The notes below the pieces were generated by a model that saw only the letters and a program-made list of their open reading frames with translations, was not told where the DNA came from and did no database searches. A program made the position numbers and the translations under genes. This document shows, piece by piece, positions 1 to 12,300 of a DNA stretch of 64,000 bases. Positions within the stretch are counted from its first letter, which is position 1. The number at the start of each line of letters is the position of its first letter. The stretch is from Cervus elaphus (lineage: Eukaryota; Chordata; Mammalia; Artiodactyla; Cervidae), in the NCBI RefSeq assembly GCF_910594005.1, contig NC_057829.1:61983001-62047000 (forward strand). The letters run 5' to 3'.

Positions 1-294
1 GTTTCATAACCATCCTACCCAGATCACCGAAAAACAGGAGCTTGTCCCAACTGATGAAAACAAGCATGAAGAAGGAGCCCTGGTCAGCCTTTCCTCAGCT
101 GCCACTCTGTTACTACAGAACGGGACAAAACGCAGCTGGGGGCAGTAGGACAACCTACAGGCCGAGACCCTGGGTATCCCCCTCCTGAGGCCCAGGGAAC
201 AGCTCCCTGGCTCTCCAAGAATCAGTCCATAATCCTGTAGCACCGCTAAATTGTCTAAAGACAGCTGGGTCCTCAAAAGAGAAAAATCACTCAC
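1..294 (-). other. MMS19: MMS19 intron 10 (partial)
   Basis: It begins with the exon 10 donor at 294 and runs off the left edge. Neither an exon nor a clear repeat is visible in it. Confidence 0.85.
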
Positions 295-369
295 CAGAGT
301 CTGCAGAGAATCCAGCTTGGCACTCAGAATCTCAGAGTCCACTTTCTCAATCAGCAGGGGCAGCAGGAA
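295..369 (-). CDS. MMS19: MMS19 coding exon 10 (residues 258-282)
   Basis: 75 nt (25 whole codons) between CTCCCACAG and GTGAGTG. It encodes FLLPLLIEKVDSEILSAKLD then SLQTL. This is the last MMS19 exon in the window; the sequence I expect to follow (beginning NACCAVYG) is not found in positions 1-294. Confidence 0.96.
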
Positions 370-3300
370 CTGTGGGAGAGAAGGAAGAACTGAAGCACGA
401 GATATGGGTGGTGCTGCAGCTGCACCCAGCCCACCATGTCCTCACTGCCACCAGGCCCCGGGGTAGGTGCTACGTCACCTACGTCACCTCAGTTGCACTG
501 AGTCAGGAGTTGTGACTGTAAACCAATCTCCCTCCCAAGCCATGGCCGGGCTACTACTGACCTGAAACGGGGGCTAGCTGGCAAAGCTAAAGAATCTCAA
601 AAGATAGCACCATATAGTGACTGGATTACTATCTTAAATGAAGAGATGGTAAAGTTTTCTACTTCAAAGGTCTGAAGACACTTGCAGGATGCCATACCCT
701 AGAATGTATACTGAATCTTTCTTTTCCTCCATGCCTTTAACTGTTCTTTCTTCAGACCCTTCTGAGGGTTGAGGCTACATGCCCTAACTCTGGCCAGACC
801 CACCTCAGCAAAGCGTGGTGTAGAAGCCAGCACAGCGCGAAGACTCAGGATGAGATCTTCTCTCTGGATGCCATGGGGATCATTAGGTGGCTGCAAAAGG
901 GAGAAGGGGGCGTGGCCTTGTATATCTCTTTAGACCATGCCTGGACACAGGACTGAACCTACCAACCCTGCAGAACAGGGTGAGATTTATACCCAAATTG
1001 CCAGAAAAGTGGTACAAGGCCCCAGAAGGAAGACAGCTTGCTCTTTCGTGTTGTTCCTTGGGAAATTTCTGTCTGTTGGGCCTTTATTTTCTATCTGATC
1101 ACGCAGTTTCCATCTGATCTATCATTTCACCACTCAGAGATAAGCACCCTTAACTTTCTGGTGCAACTTTCTTCTCTGTATGTAGAGTATTATGACTATG
1201 TGATTGGTAACACTGTTTCCCTTTAAAATATATATAGCTTTAGAAAACGTGAATCTTTTGAACATATGGTTTGCTATCTGTTTTTTCACTTTATACATTA
1301 GGTACTTTTTTTCATGTTATTATTCTTTCATAGCAGTTGTTTTAGTGGCTGATACTATTTCATTGTGTGGTTGAGCCACAATTTATTTGGATAATCTCCC
1401 TTTGATGGACAATTCTATTTTTCCACCTATAAAAGCTGTAATTCTGGCAATATAAAAGCACTGACGATTTCTGTATCAAGAAGGCAGATTTTTTTAAACT
1501 GAAGTATACAGTCGACGTATAATATTGTGTTCGTTTCAGATGTACAGCCAAGCGGTTCAGTTACATACATTTATATATGTATCTTTTAGATTCTTTTCCA
1601 TTATAGGTTATTACAAGGTATTAAATATAGTTCCCTGTTTTATACAGTAAACCTTTGTTTGTTTACTTGTTTTATATATAGTAATATATATTTGTTAATC
1701 CTGTTCAGTTCAGTTGCTAAGTTGTGTCCAACTCTTGGCAACCCCATGGACTGCAGCATGCCAGGCTTCCCTGTCCATCACCAACTCCCGGAGTTTTTTC
1801 AGACTCATGTCCATAGAGTCGGTGATGCCATCCAACCATCTCATCTTCTCTGTTATCCCCTTCTCCTCCTGCCTTCAATCTTTCCCAGCATCAGGGTCTT
1901 TTTTAATGACTCAGTTCTTCACATCAGGTGGCCAAAGTAGTTTCAGTTTCAGCATCAGTCCTTCCAGGGAATATTTAGGACTGATTTCCTTTAGGATGGA
2001 CTGTACTCCTATATATCCTGTTAATCCTGTATTCCTGATTTATTCCTCCCCAACCTCTTTGAAAACCCTTTGGTAAGTGTAAAGTTTGTTTCCTATGTCT
2101 GTGAGTCTGTTTCTGCTTTGTAAATGAATTAAATTTGTATTATTTTTTAGAGTCCACATATAAATGGTAACATATAATTGTCTTTCTGTGTCTTACTTAG
2201 TATGAAAATCTAGGGTCCTCTACTTTGTTGCATGTATCTTTTCAAATTAGAGTTTTCATCATTTCCAGATATATACCTGAGGAGTGGGACTGCTGGATCA
2301 TATAGTAATTCCATTCTGTTTTCCATAGCGGCTGCCTAATTTACATTCCCACCAACAGTGTAGGAGTGTTCCCTTTTCTCCACACACTCTCCAGGCATTT
2401 ATTATTTGTAGGCTTCTTGATGATGGCCATTCTAGGGGCTTCCCTGGTGGTTCAGATGGTAAAGAATCCACCTGCAATGTGGGAGACCTGGGTTTGATCC
2501 CTGGGTTGGGAAGATCCCCTGGAGAATTCCATGGACTGTATAGTCCATGGGGTTGCAAAGAGTTGGACATGACTGAGCGACTTTCACTTCATTTCATTCC
2601 GACTGGTGTCAGGTGATACCTCTTCGTAGCTGTAATTTGCATTTCTTGAATAATTAGCAATGTTAAGCATCTTTTCATGTGCCTATTACCCATGTGTATG
2701 TCAAGAAGGCAGACTGAAAAAAAGAATCAGATTTTCCTTTTCCTCTTTAGAAACCCCACCAAAAATGTAGTAAGGGGATTTTCTTTTCTTTCTTTCTTTT
2801 TTTTAAGATATATAGCTAAAGGGTGAATAGGACAAGAGATACTAGCAACAAAATTGTAAAAGCAGACGGGTAAGAAGAAAATGACTTAGAGCCAAGACAA
2901 CAGAATCTTCAGTAGGCTTAAGGAAAGCTTAATAACTCCGCATATACACCACACAGTCTCCTCAAAAAGCTTTGCAACCAGCAGTACCAGGTACCTTTGG
3001 AACTGGGAGTGGGGTTGGAGAAGCAGTCTGACCTCCCAGATTGCTTCTCAAGTCCTTCCCAGCTGCAGCAGAATCTGGGGGTTTAATTCTTGGAGAGGGT
3101 GAGACAGAGCTCAGACAAAAATGCAGTTGAGGGCCTGGGTGCTGAATCAAGAGGTCTAAGTGGGAATTCCCTGGATGTCCAGTGGTTAGGACTCAGCGCT
3201 TTCACTGCCAAAGCCCTGGACAGGGAACAAAGATCCTGCAACCTGGGGGTTCCCAAACTGTCCATGTAAGCCACTCTACAGGGAAGTTCATCCTCAATCA

Positions 3301-6300
3301 GCCCATTCTATGTGCTCAGAGTTCCCACTCAACTTTATAATCCTCACTTTGAAACATGTGCAAACTCCCAAGGATTACTAGGTATCTGAAGAAAGCCCCT
3401 AACCTGGAAACAGAGAACAACATAAATTGAAAAAAAACTTGGATGAAACAAAGACCACACATGTGGGGAGAGTTTTCAAGAATGGTAAGAAAGTAATTCA
3501 TTCATGGGTTAAATAATAATAGAATGCTAGTAAAAAAAAAAAAAACCCCAAAACATTCACAAAATCATAAAAAATTACAATAAAAGGCCCTGGGAAATTC
3601 AAAGCATAAGTGCAGAAATGAAAAACAAAATCAACTGCTGGGAGATGTGCTGGCCCTGGGCCTTTCTGCCCTCGGATCCATTCCTCAGGCTGACCATGGT
3701 AGGCTGCATTCTCCAGGTTCCCACAATGGCCAAGGTTCAGTCAATGGGAAGCACTTGTAGATGAATGCAGGTCAGAAGGAAAGGAAAACCCAGGACATTT
3801 CTTCCCATCTCTCCTATTTAGTGGGCACTTTCACCACTGGTAGCATCTCCTCCTTGGCTCCAGGTCCCACTGAAGGCCTATGTTTTGTCATACTCTTAGC
3901 CCCTGAGGTCCAGTAACATCAACTTTTCCCTTTGTCCCTCCAGCCTCAGGGGGGTATGGTTTCCTGCTATTGATAGGTTGCCTTACTATCCCTTCTTTGG
4001 CTTCTCAGCTCTCCTATAACTTGTATAAACAATTTCCAGCATTAAATTATTTGTTTTAAATACCAAAGTGGTTTCTGTTTTTCATGCCTGGACTCTGACT
4101 GATAGAAAAGATAAAACTAAAATTTTCTTATAAAGTAACAAAAAGGTAAAGGAAGGAAATATGAAAGAAAAGGTAAAAGACTGACAGGAGTTCCAAAAGG
4201 AAGGAACAGATAACTAACAGAGGGAAAGAAATCATCAATGAAAGAATGCCAAGAAAATTTCCCAGGCCTGAAGGACATGAACTTCCAGATTGACAGGACC
4301 TACCAAGTACCCAATACAATGCATGAAGACAGACCTGTACTAAGGTACATCATTGTGAATTTTCAATATATTGGGGGGAAATAACGCTTAAAAGTTTCCC
4401 AAAAAGAGGGGAAAAAAAGTGAACATAAAAGTTTTGCAAAGCAGAAAGAATTCAGACTTCTTTACAGCAATTGAAAATTAGAAGTAAATAAAGCAATGCC
4501 TTCAATTTTATACCCATATTATCAATACGTGTGAGCAAAGAATGAAGAGATTCTAGATTTACAAAAATGAAAACATTTTATACTGTTTTTACACCCACGG
4601 GAAGCTCATAAGCGACGAGCACCACCAAAATGAGGGAATAAACCATAAAATTAGGAATACGTAAATACAGAAAATGGAGATGATCCAAGAGAAAAGATAA
4701 AGGAATCCCTAGATGATGGGAAAGAAAGATTCAGTATTGACTCTGCATTAAGAGTAGGAAGCAACCAGTTAAGACTGTACGGCTAAGACTGGTTTTTACA
4801 TTTTTAAATGGTTGAAAAACAAATCAAATAATATTTTGTGGCACATGAAAATTACATAAAATCTGAATTCCCAAGTCCATAAATATATTTATTGCAATAC
4901 AGCCACTGTACCACATTCCAGCGGCGAGGACCATTTCTGTGCTAGAACAGTAGAGGTGAAGAGTTTCAATAGGGAACATATGGCCCACAAGGTCTAAAAC
5001 AGCAGCTATCTGGCCCTAACTTATACTGCTGTGATCTATGATGATGACAGCAAGTGGCCTATACAGATTGATAAGACCATAAAGAATATTTTTAACACAA
5101 ATTGTTACACTGAAAGCCAGGTGCCCCTATTTTAACTGACAAGAGCTTTCTGCTTCCCATAGACCACACTGTAGAAAAAAACACACAACTCTGCTCAAAT
5201 AAAAGAAAGTTTCCAATTATTATCTATAAACTTGTTTTGCCTAGAACATCTCTGAGAAAATATATAAGCAGTTGGGAGCAATGATTATCTCTGAAAGGAA
5301 CATAGTTGGTGGCAGTAAAGAGGCTTAATTTTCTAAATGTTGCATCATGTTCATTGTACTATCTTTCAAAAAATAAATATCCTTGCCCACCCTAAAATTT
5401 TAAGTGCATATATTCCAGCACATATTCCTAAATTTTAGGAATTTATCCTACTGTTACACCCATATACCCACATATGTATGAAATGATACATGTACAGGCA
5501 GGGTATGTTAAGTGGCAGCATTGCTTGTAACAGCAAAAGATTAGCAAAAACCTTTGTCCCATGGAGGACAAGTAAAATTAATTAGGTATTTCCATGCAAA
5601 GGAAAATCACAGTCATAAAGAATAAAGAGCTAATTTATATACTGTTATGGAACCCTCTCCAAGATATACTGCTAAGTGAAAATGGCAAAGTATAGGAAAA
5701 ATGTATAAATTACCATTTTTATGGGGAAAGGGAAGAGCACTTTTTAATACATGGATGAAAAAGCTCTGTAAGATACAGACATAATTGATAAAACTGGTTG
5801 ACAATGGAGAAATAAACTTTATGGTATGTAGATTTTTCACCTATTTGTACCTTTTGTATTTTGAATCCTGTGAATTTATTATCTTTTCAAAACACACACA
5901 AAATAAAGTGAAAACAGAGAAATCTGGCAGCCTAACCAAGAGCTTTCAAGAATTCAAAGGCTTAAATACTTCTGAACAGAAATAGTGATACTGATTACAA
6001 AAGCAATGAAAAGAATATTAGGAGAGAGGTGGTCCCAGCAAGATGATGTCAGCTAAAATAAGCTGGTAAGAAATTCCCTATGGCAAAAATGGCTTTTTAT
6101 CTTAAAGGCAGGGAAAGTCAATAGTGAAAGTCACTCAGTCGTGTCCAACTCTTGGCGACCCCATGTACTATACAGTCCATGGAATTCTCTAGGCCAGAAT
6201 ACTGGAGTGGGTAGCCTTTCCCTTCTCCAGTGGATCTTCCCAACCCGGGGATCGAACCCAGGTCTCCCGCATTGCAGGTGAATTCTTTACCAGCTGAGCC

Positions 6301-9300
6301 ACAACAGAAGCCCAAGAATACTGCAATGGGTAGTCTATCCCTTCTCCAGTGGATCTTCCCAACCCAGGAATCAAACTGGGGTCTTCTGCATTGCAGGTGG
6401 ATTCTTTACCGACTGAGCTCTGATGTAAATTTGATGTGTGTGGTGTAATTCCTTTCATTTCTTCCAAATTACTAATGCTTTCAGTCTACATACCATGAAT
6501 ATCCATATAGTGACGAGACCCTGAGTATCTGGAAAGAGAAGGTAAATCAAGATGCAGAGTGGGAGGAAGGTCTGAGGTCATCAGAGCAAACACCTCCTGT
6601 ACATACTATGCTCAACTGTGTCCTCTTTGTTTCTATTGCCTGAGATGTGCCCTCAGAATCCAGGATCATATGCTACACATCCTTCAGAAACCAACTGAAA
6701 TCCTATTTTATCTGTGAGTCAGTTCCTGCCTACTCTAGCTCACACTGAACTGTCTTCTTTGAACAACTGTAACACCACTTGTTTTGGTCCATAATCTCTT
6801 GCTGTTACTTAAATGTTTCAGCTTTCAAGGACATGAATCATGTTCTACGATCCTATAGTTCTAAGCAGGAAGTACCTTGTTAAGAAGTTTGCTTTCTCAC
6901 TTCCCAGTTCACTGACCTGTTAAGTTCTTCAAGGCAGGGATTGTTTCTTTTGTTCACTGCTGTACCCTCAGTGCCTAGAACTGGGCCTGGCACACAATAG
7001 ACACTCAATATTTGAATGAATGAATGAAAGGTACTACTTACAGGAGTGAAATCAATAGGGAAATAACAAGATGTCACTTCAAACAACTCCTCCACAAAAG
7101 GTCCTAAAGGCAACAGAGAAAGAATAAGGACTTATAAGCCTTTCATCTGACAAGCCCCAACCAGCTAATCCAAAACTACAAGGACGTACCCAGGCTATAG
7201 TCTCTGGAGATGAGGTCATAGACGATGCGGAAGGCCACCAGAAGATTACGGGGATCCTTTTCCCCATCCATCACCTGGATGAAGCCAAAGGTGAAATCAG
7301 CTCCTAGGCCCTTCAGCTCTGGGGAGGAGAGAACAAGGTCACTACTGTCACACAAGATAGAAAGCGGGGCTTTCTTCTGGCCTGTGTTTTCCCTCTATCA
7401 CTGCCTCCCCCTTCATGCCTCCCAGAGCCGGCCATTTCTGTTTTCCTATTCCAAGAGAGTTCTCAGTGAAGAGAAGATGTGCAACAATATATAATGGTTA
7501 TGGAGGTAGGAATTTAACACCTCAGCTCAAACTCCATCCTTTCTTTACTGGGGAGTGAGTGACTCCCAGTTCCCCTTTATCTTCCTCTCAGAGTACTGGC
7601 TCTTTTATATCACCCTGGGCTAACATCAGTCCTGGTAAAGAGGGGAGAAAAGTTGTGTTTACTTTTTGGGTTTCCCGGAAGTCCTGCCTCTTACCTTCTT
7701 CCCGGGTTCGCATGAAGTTGGTGATGATACTATAGACTGTGTGTCGGTCCACCTGTGGCAGGGACTTAGTAGGAGAGACAGGAAGTAAGTAAAGTGCCCA
7801 AAGACTACCTCAGCTGACAAAACTATTTCTTGCTTCACCGTCTCTAACTGGGTAATTCTCTTCATACCAGAATAAGATGAACCTCAGAGGAAACGCAGAG
7901 AAAAGGTATGGCTATGGCCCAGTAGTCTAGCAGTGGAACCAATAACCAAAACCTGTCTCCTATGTGCCTCACTTTCTTTAGGTGTAAGAGGACACAGGTC
8001 AGACGTAATTGCATGCCTTCCTCTCCTTATACAGGAGCAAGGGACAGCATGCAAATATGGTCAAAGGCCTGGAAGAGTTCAGAACTCTTAGAAGGCAAAT
8101 TTTTTTTTTTGCCGTCTTATTCTAGTTATGTCAAGGGCTGGAAGATAGAAAATACCGAGGTGACTGTTATCACTCACCTGTACGTGGACCTCCTGGAAGA
8201 TGGCTTTAAGCACAGAGACTGCCAGCCCAGGGGGCAGGGCCACACATAGGCTCTGGGGGAGAAGAGAAGTGTGAGCACAGGGTGAATTCTGGAAATTTTA
8301 GGGTAGCCTTCAAGCCTAAAACAGGCCTATCTAACTACAGTGGGAATTACAACATTCAGGCTGGGGAAGAGATGCTGACGGTGAGAAACATGGTCCCTTT
8401 TCTCAAGCTGATTAGGTCTCTGCAGCTCCTTCCAGGTTGACTCTGAATTCCAGTCCCCAAAGGACACTTTTACTCTCCAGACTAAAAACCGAAGTGGAGC
8501 TGGCTGAGACTAGTTTAGCCCCATATCTAGGCATCTGCTTTAAAGTACCTGAAGTCTTACCGTCTAAGGGGAAGGAGAGAATTCACTGGAAATAGGTTCC
8601 TGTAAAGATGGTATGTAATACAGAAAAGGAGAACTCACAAGTGCCCTCAAACCCTGCAGGACAGACGGGATCACAAGATGATGGTCCTTCAGCCGGTTCT
8701 CATAGAACAGGATCAGGTGGACCACTGAACAGATCAGAAATTCAGTCATTAGTTTCCATAGGCTGGAGAAGGGTCCACAGGCATTGCTTCTTCCCGAAGT
8801 TTCTAAGGGCTATTCCTGCTTGGGCTTCACTACAAATTGTCTCCTTCACCCAGACATATGTCCCAAGCCCTCCCATTTGGGGGGTTCCTTCCTTATCTGT
8901 CAAGAAAACAGGTGAACATCTTGGGTTATCCATTCACACAGAGGTCACAATCAAACCCATTCTCAACCTGAGAACTGCCTTTCTATAGAACTTGGGTTGG
9001 TAAGTTTTGTCGCAGGGCCATGTGGCAAATCTTTTAGGTGTGTAGGACACAGCATGTCACAACTACTCGGCTGGGCCACTGTAACATAAATGCAGCACAA
9101 ATAGCAGGTAAATAAATGGACATGGCTATATGCTAATAAAATTTTGTTTATAAAAACAGGCTGTAGTTTGCCTACCCCTGCTATGTAAGATAAATAAGTT
9201 GTGGGGTTTTTTTCCTCAGGACTTCAAAGCATTTTGGTATTTCATTACTTTTCTGCTCCACCTATGAAACACTACTTTGTCCATTTTACAGACAGGAGAA

Positions 9301-12300
9301 GACATACTGGGGGGAAAAAAAGAACTGTCAAAGGCTACATTTGAAATCTATGTGTCTTGTGTCTCAATTCTTATCTTCTCTGCCACATACACTAGTGAAG
9401 TGTGAAGACCCTGAGTTAGGAGTTCGCAGATACCTTATGTCCCTCCCTCACTCCCGCCCTATAAAACTGGCCTGACAGACAAGGACCGCCTTGGCTCAGC
9501 ACACCGACCAGTACCTTCCTTCTCCAGGAGCAAGCAGTGGCACTGGAGGAGCACCTGTGACAAAAGCTGGATTCCTCGTGCCCGAGTTCGGGGTTCTGGA
9601 TTCTCTAGAGAAGACCTGGGGGAGAGTAAGATAGAAAGCCTGATATTATCCAGTTAAAACTTCTGAAGTAAACATTTTGCAATTAGTCACACTCACCCCC
9701 TAGGTCTGGAAGCCGGCCGGGGAAGGTGCTCTGGAGGCGCTTAGCATTACAAACAACAATAAAGGCCAAACCCCAGGTTGGCCTGGAGGTGTCATCAGGG
9801 GCACATGTGACACCACAGCCACAGAAGTGTCTGTCTCCAGGCACTGACTGGGTGTGGGGCTTCCTCTTTCTCCACAGTGATAAAACTGTGACATTCCTCT
9901 GAAAGAGAGCTTAGCAGTTACCCACAGGGCTCAAGAGATGATTGGCAGCTTCTACCAAAACAGGAGAAGAATAAATGTATCACTATTAAAGCAACCTTTA
10001 TAGTCTTAGGGACCAGTCTTTATAACTGGAAGTTTACAAAGTAAGATGGTCAGAATAAAGGCTTTAACGATTTAGGATTATTGATATGGGAGGACCCAGG
10101 CTGAAGCAACAACAAGGCGATTTATCTTCAAAACAAATCACAGAGATTACATTTAAACATACCACAAGGAATCTAAGCAAATGAAGGAGGCAGAAGACTT
10201 CTGAAGGAGAGCTGGCCAGGGTACCTTAAGGAAACCTCAAGGATAAGAGTACCTATGCTGAGCTCAGTCGTCCAGTCGTGTCCAACTCTTTGCTACTCCA
10301 TGGACTGTAGCCCGCTAGGCTCCTCTGTCCATGGAATTTTACAGGCAAGAATACTGTTGCCATTTCCTCATTTCCTCCTCCAGGGGATCTTCCCAATCCA
10401 GGGATCAAACCCTCATCTCCTGCATTGCAGGCGGATTATCTACTACTGAGCCACCAGGGAAGTCTCAAGAGTTATCTATAGCTAGAGGAACTGGAGCAAA
10501 AAAGATCAGTCTTGACAGGATCCCTGGGATAGGAACTTACAGAAAGGGCCCCACTCAGAAGCAGAAAACTGTGCATTTAAAAATCGACCAAGGCACACAG
10601 ATGCTCACAGAAGCATTATTCAGAATAGTCAAAATGTGACAACTCAGATATCCCTCAAGTGATGAATGGGTAAACAAACTGTGGTATATCCATATAACAG
10701 AATATTATTCAGCAAGCAAAGAAGTACTGATACATGCTACAACAGGAATGAATCTTGAAAACATTATTCTAAATCAAAGAAGCCAATCATAAAGATTATA
10801 TATTATTGTATGATTCCATTTATCTGAAATTTTCAGCATCTGTAAATCCACAGAAGCAAAGTAGATTAGTGGTTACTAGGTGCAAGAAGAGAAAGGAATG
10901 GGGACTGACTGTTAATAGGTGTGGGGTTTCTTTTTGGGGTAATGAAAATGTCCTAAAATTGACTGTGGTAACTAACGGTTGCACAAATCTGTGAATACAC
11001 ACTTTATTTTTTATTTATTTTTTAATGCACACTTTAAAATGGTGAATTTATGATAGGGAAATTATATATCTCAATAAAGCTGTTACTTTAAAAAATGGAC
11101 CAAGGCCACAACAACATATGGGAGAAATGCATAATAGTGACCTACTCTTCCATCTTCTCCCCAATTTTCTATTTTTCTCTGTTTTAGAAGACATGCTAGC
11201 CTTGACAGTTAACAACTTTTGCTACTAAGACTTTCCAATTTAAATGGTCTTCCAAGTACAAAATATGAGGAGAGCAGGCATTAGACTACAAGCACATGCC
11301 TCCTCTGGAGCTTGGAATATCTGGTTTTAACAGTGGTCATTCAGCTGTTGTCCCAAGCCTTTTCCTACAGCGGGGAATCTGGTGCCAGGTCAGCCTCTCA
11401 GGCTGGGCTCACAGTGGGTATGAGTCAGATGCAGGCTGACTAGGATGCCATGCGGGAGGGTGGGGCTACAGAAGCATAACATTTGATGGCTTTCAACCAC
11501 CCACCTTCACCTAAACCTGTGGGCTGATCCAAGAGCTACTGTGGCCCACAGGCTGTGTTCCCAACACCTCTTCAGGGGTCTCAATCAGTTGGCATGAAAC
11601 TTTTTTCAAGAGAAATATAGGTTTAGCCTGAGGTACTAACATGGAAGGGGGAGGAGGGTACTGCGCTACAGTGGAAGAAATTGAGGACAAAAGAACTGTT
11701 TTCAGAGTGTACTGCCAGGGCTGATGAGGGTTGTTCTAGAGCAGATCTCTTACCCAAGGGCTTCCACCACTTGCAACACTGTATAGCTGCCAGATTTCAC
11801 ATCTAGAGGAAAGAAAAAAAAAAAGAAACATGAAACAACAATAACAACAAGAAACTCCATCCTAGGGTTTAATGTCTCTATTACCAATGTTTCTGCCTAT
11901 CCTAGGGTTTACACCTTGGGGCCTACTGTGCTTGCCAAGAGTCCCTCCTACACTAGAGGCATTTCTATAATACTTCAAATATGCAGCTCCAAGTATAAAA
12001 ACTGAAAAGAAAGTAAATATATCATTTGTAGGTAACCTGATTGTTTACCTAGAAAAATTCAAGGGAAATACATGAAAAAATATTAGAGACAAAATAATTG
12101 ATTAGGGTGGCAAGGTACAAAATTAATATGAAATTAAGAACTTTCACATATATATGTACACTAGCCCATAAAATTATATAAAGGAAAAAAGTAATAACAG
12201 CAACAAATGAAATTTAAAAAAGAGAGAGAGAAATACCTCAGTATTTCTTAACAAAAAATGTGAATATCTGAATGGTGAAAACTTTAAAGCACAAGTAAGA

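Larger units (their letters stand above)
1489..2700 (-). mobile_element. L1 LINE, 3' part, with target-site duplication and two nested insertions
   Basis: Read on the minus strand it runs from the end of L1 ORF2 through the artiodactyl-type L1 3' UTR to a poly(A) (T run at 1489-1495). It is flanked by a perfect 13-bp direct repeat TCAAGAAGGCAGA at 1476-1488 and 2701-2713. A BovB piece (1705-2018) and a Bov-tA (2435-2594) interrupt it. It is heavily 5' truncated. Confidence 0.88.
891..7041 (-). other. MMS19: MMS19 intron 8
   Basis: A 6.15-kb intron. It contains a nested L1 with BovB and Bov-tA insertions (1489-2700), a CHR SINE (3162-3250), old L1-like sequence (about 4090-4760 and 5370-5960), Bov-tA units (6124-6420) and an L2 (6620-7028). 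The remaining stretches (891-1475, 3270-4090, 4760-5370) are AT-rich with no gene that I can see. Confidence 0.9.
9616..11753 (-). other. MMS19: MMS19 intron 2
   Basis: A 2.14-kb intron. It holds a Bov-tA SINE (10253-10466) and an old L1 3' end (10600-11095). The parts at 9616-10250 and 11100-11753 show no gene. Confidence 0.9.

Noticed and set aside
1..294. MMS19 exon 11
   Set aside because: The residues expected after exon 10 (NACCAVYG) are not encoded on the minus strand here, so the exon must lie outside the window.
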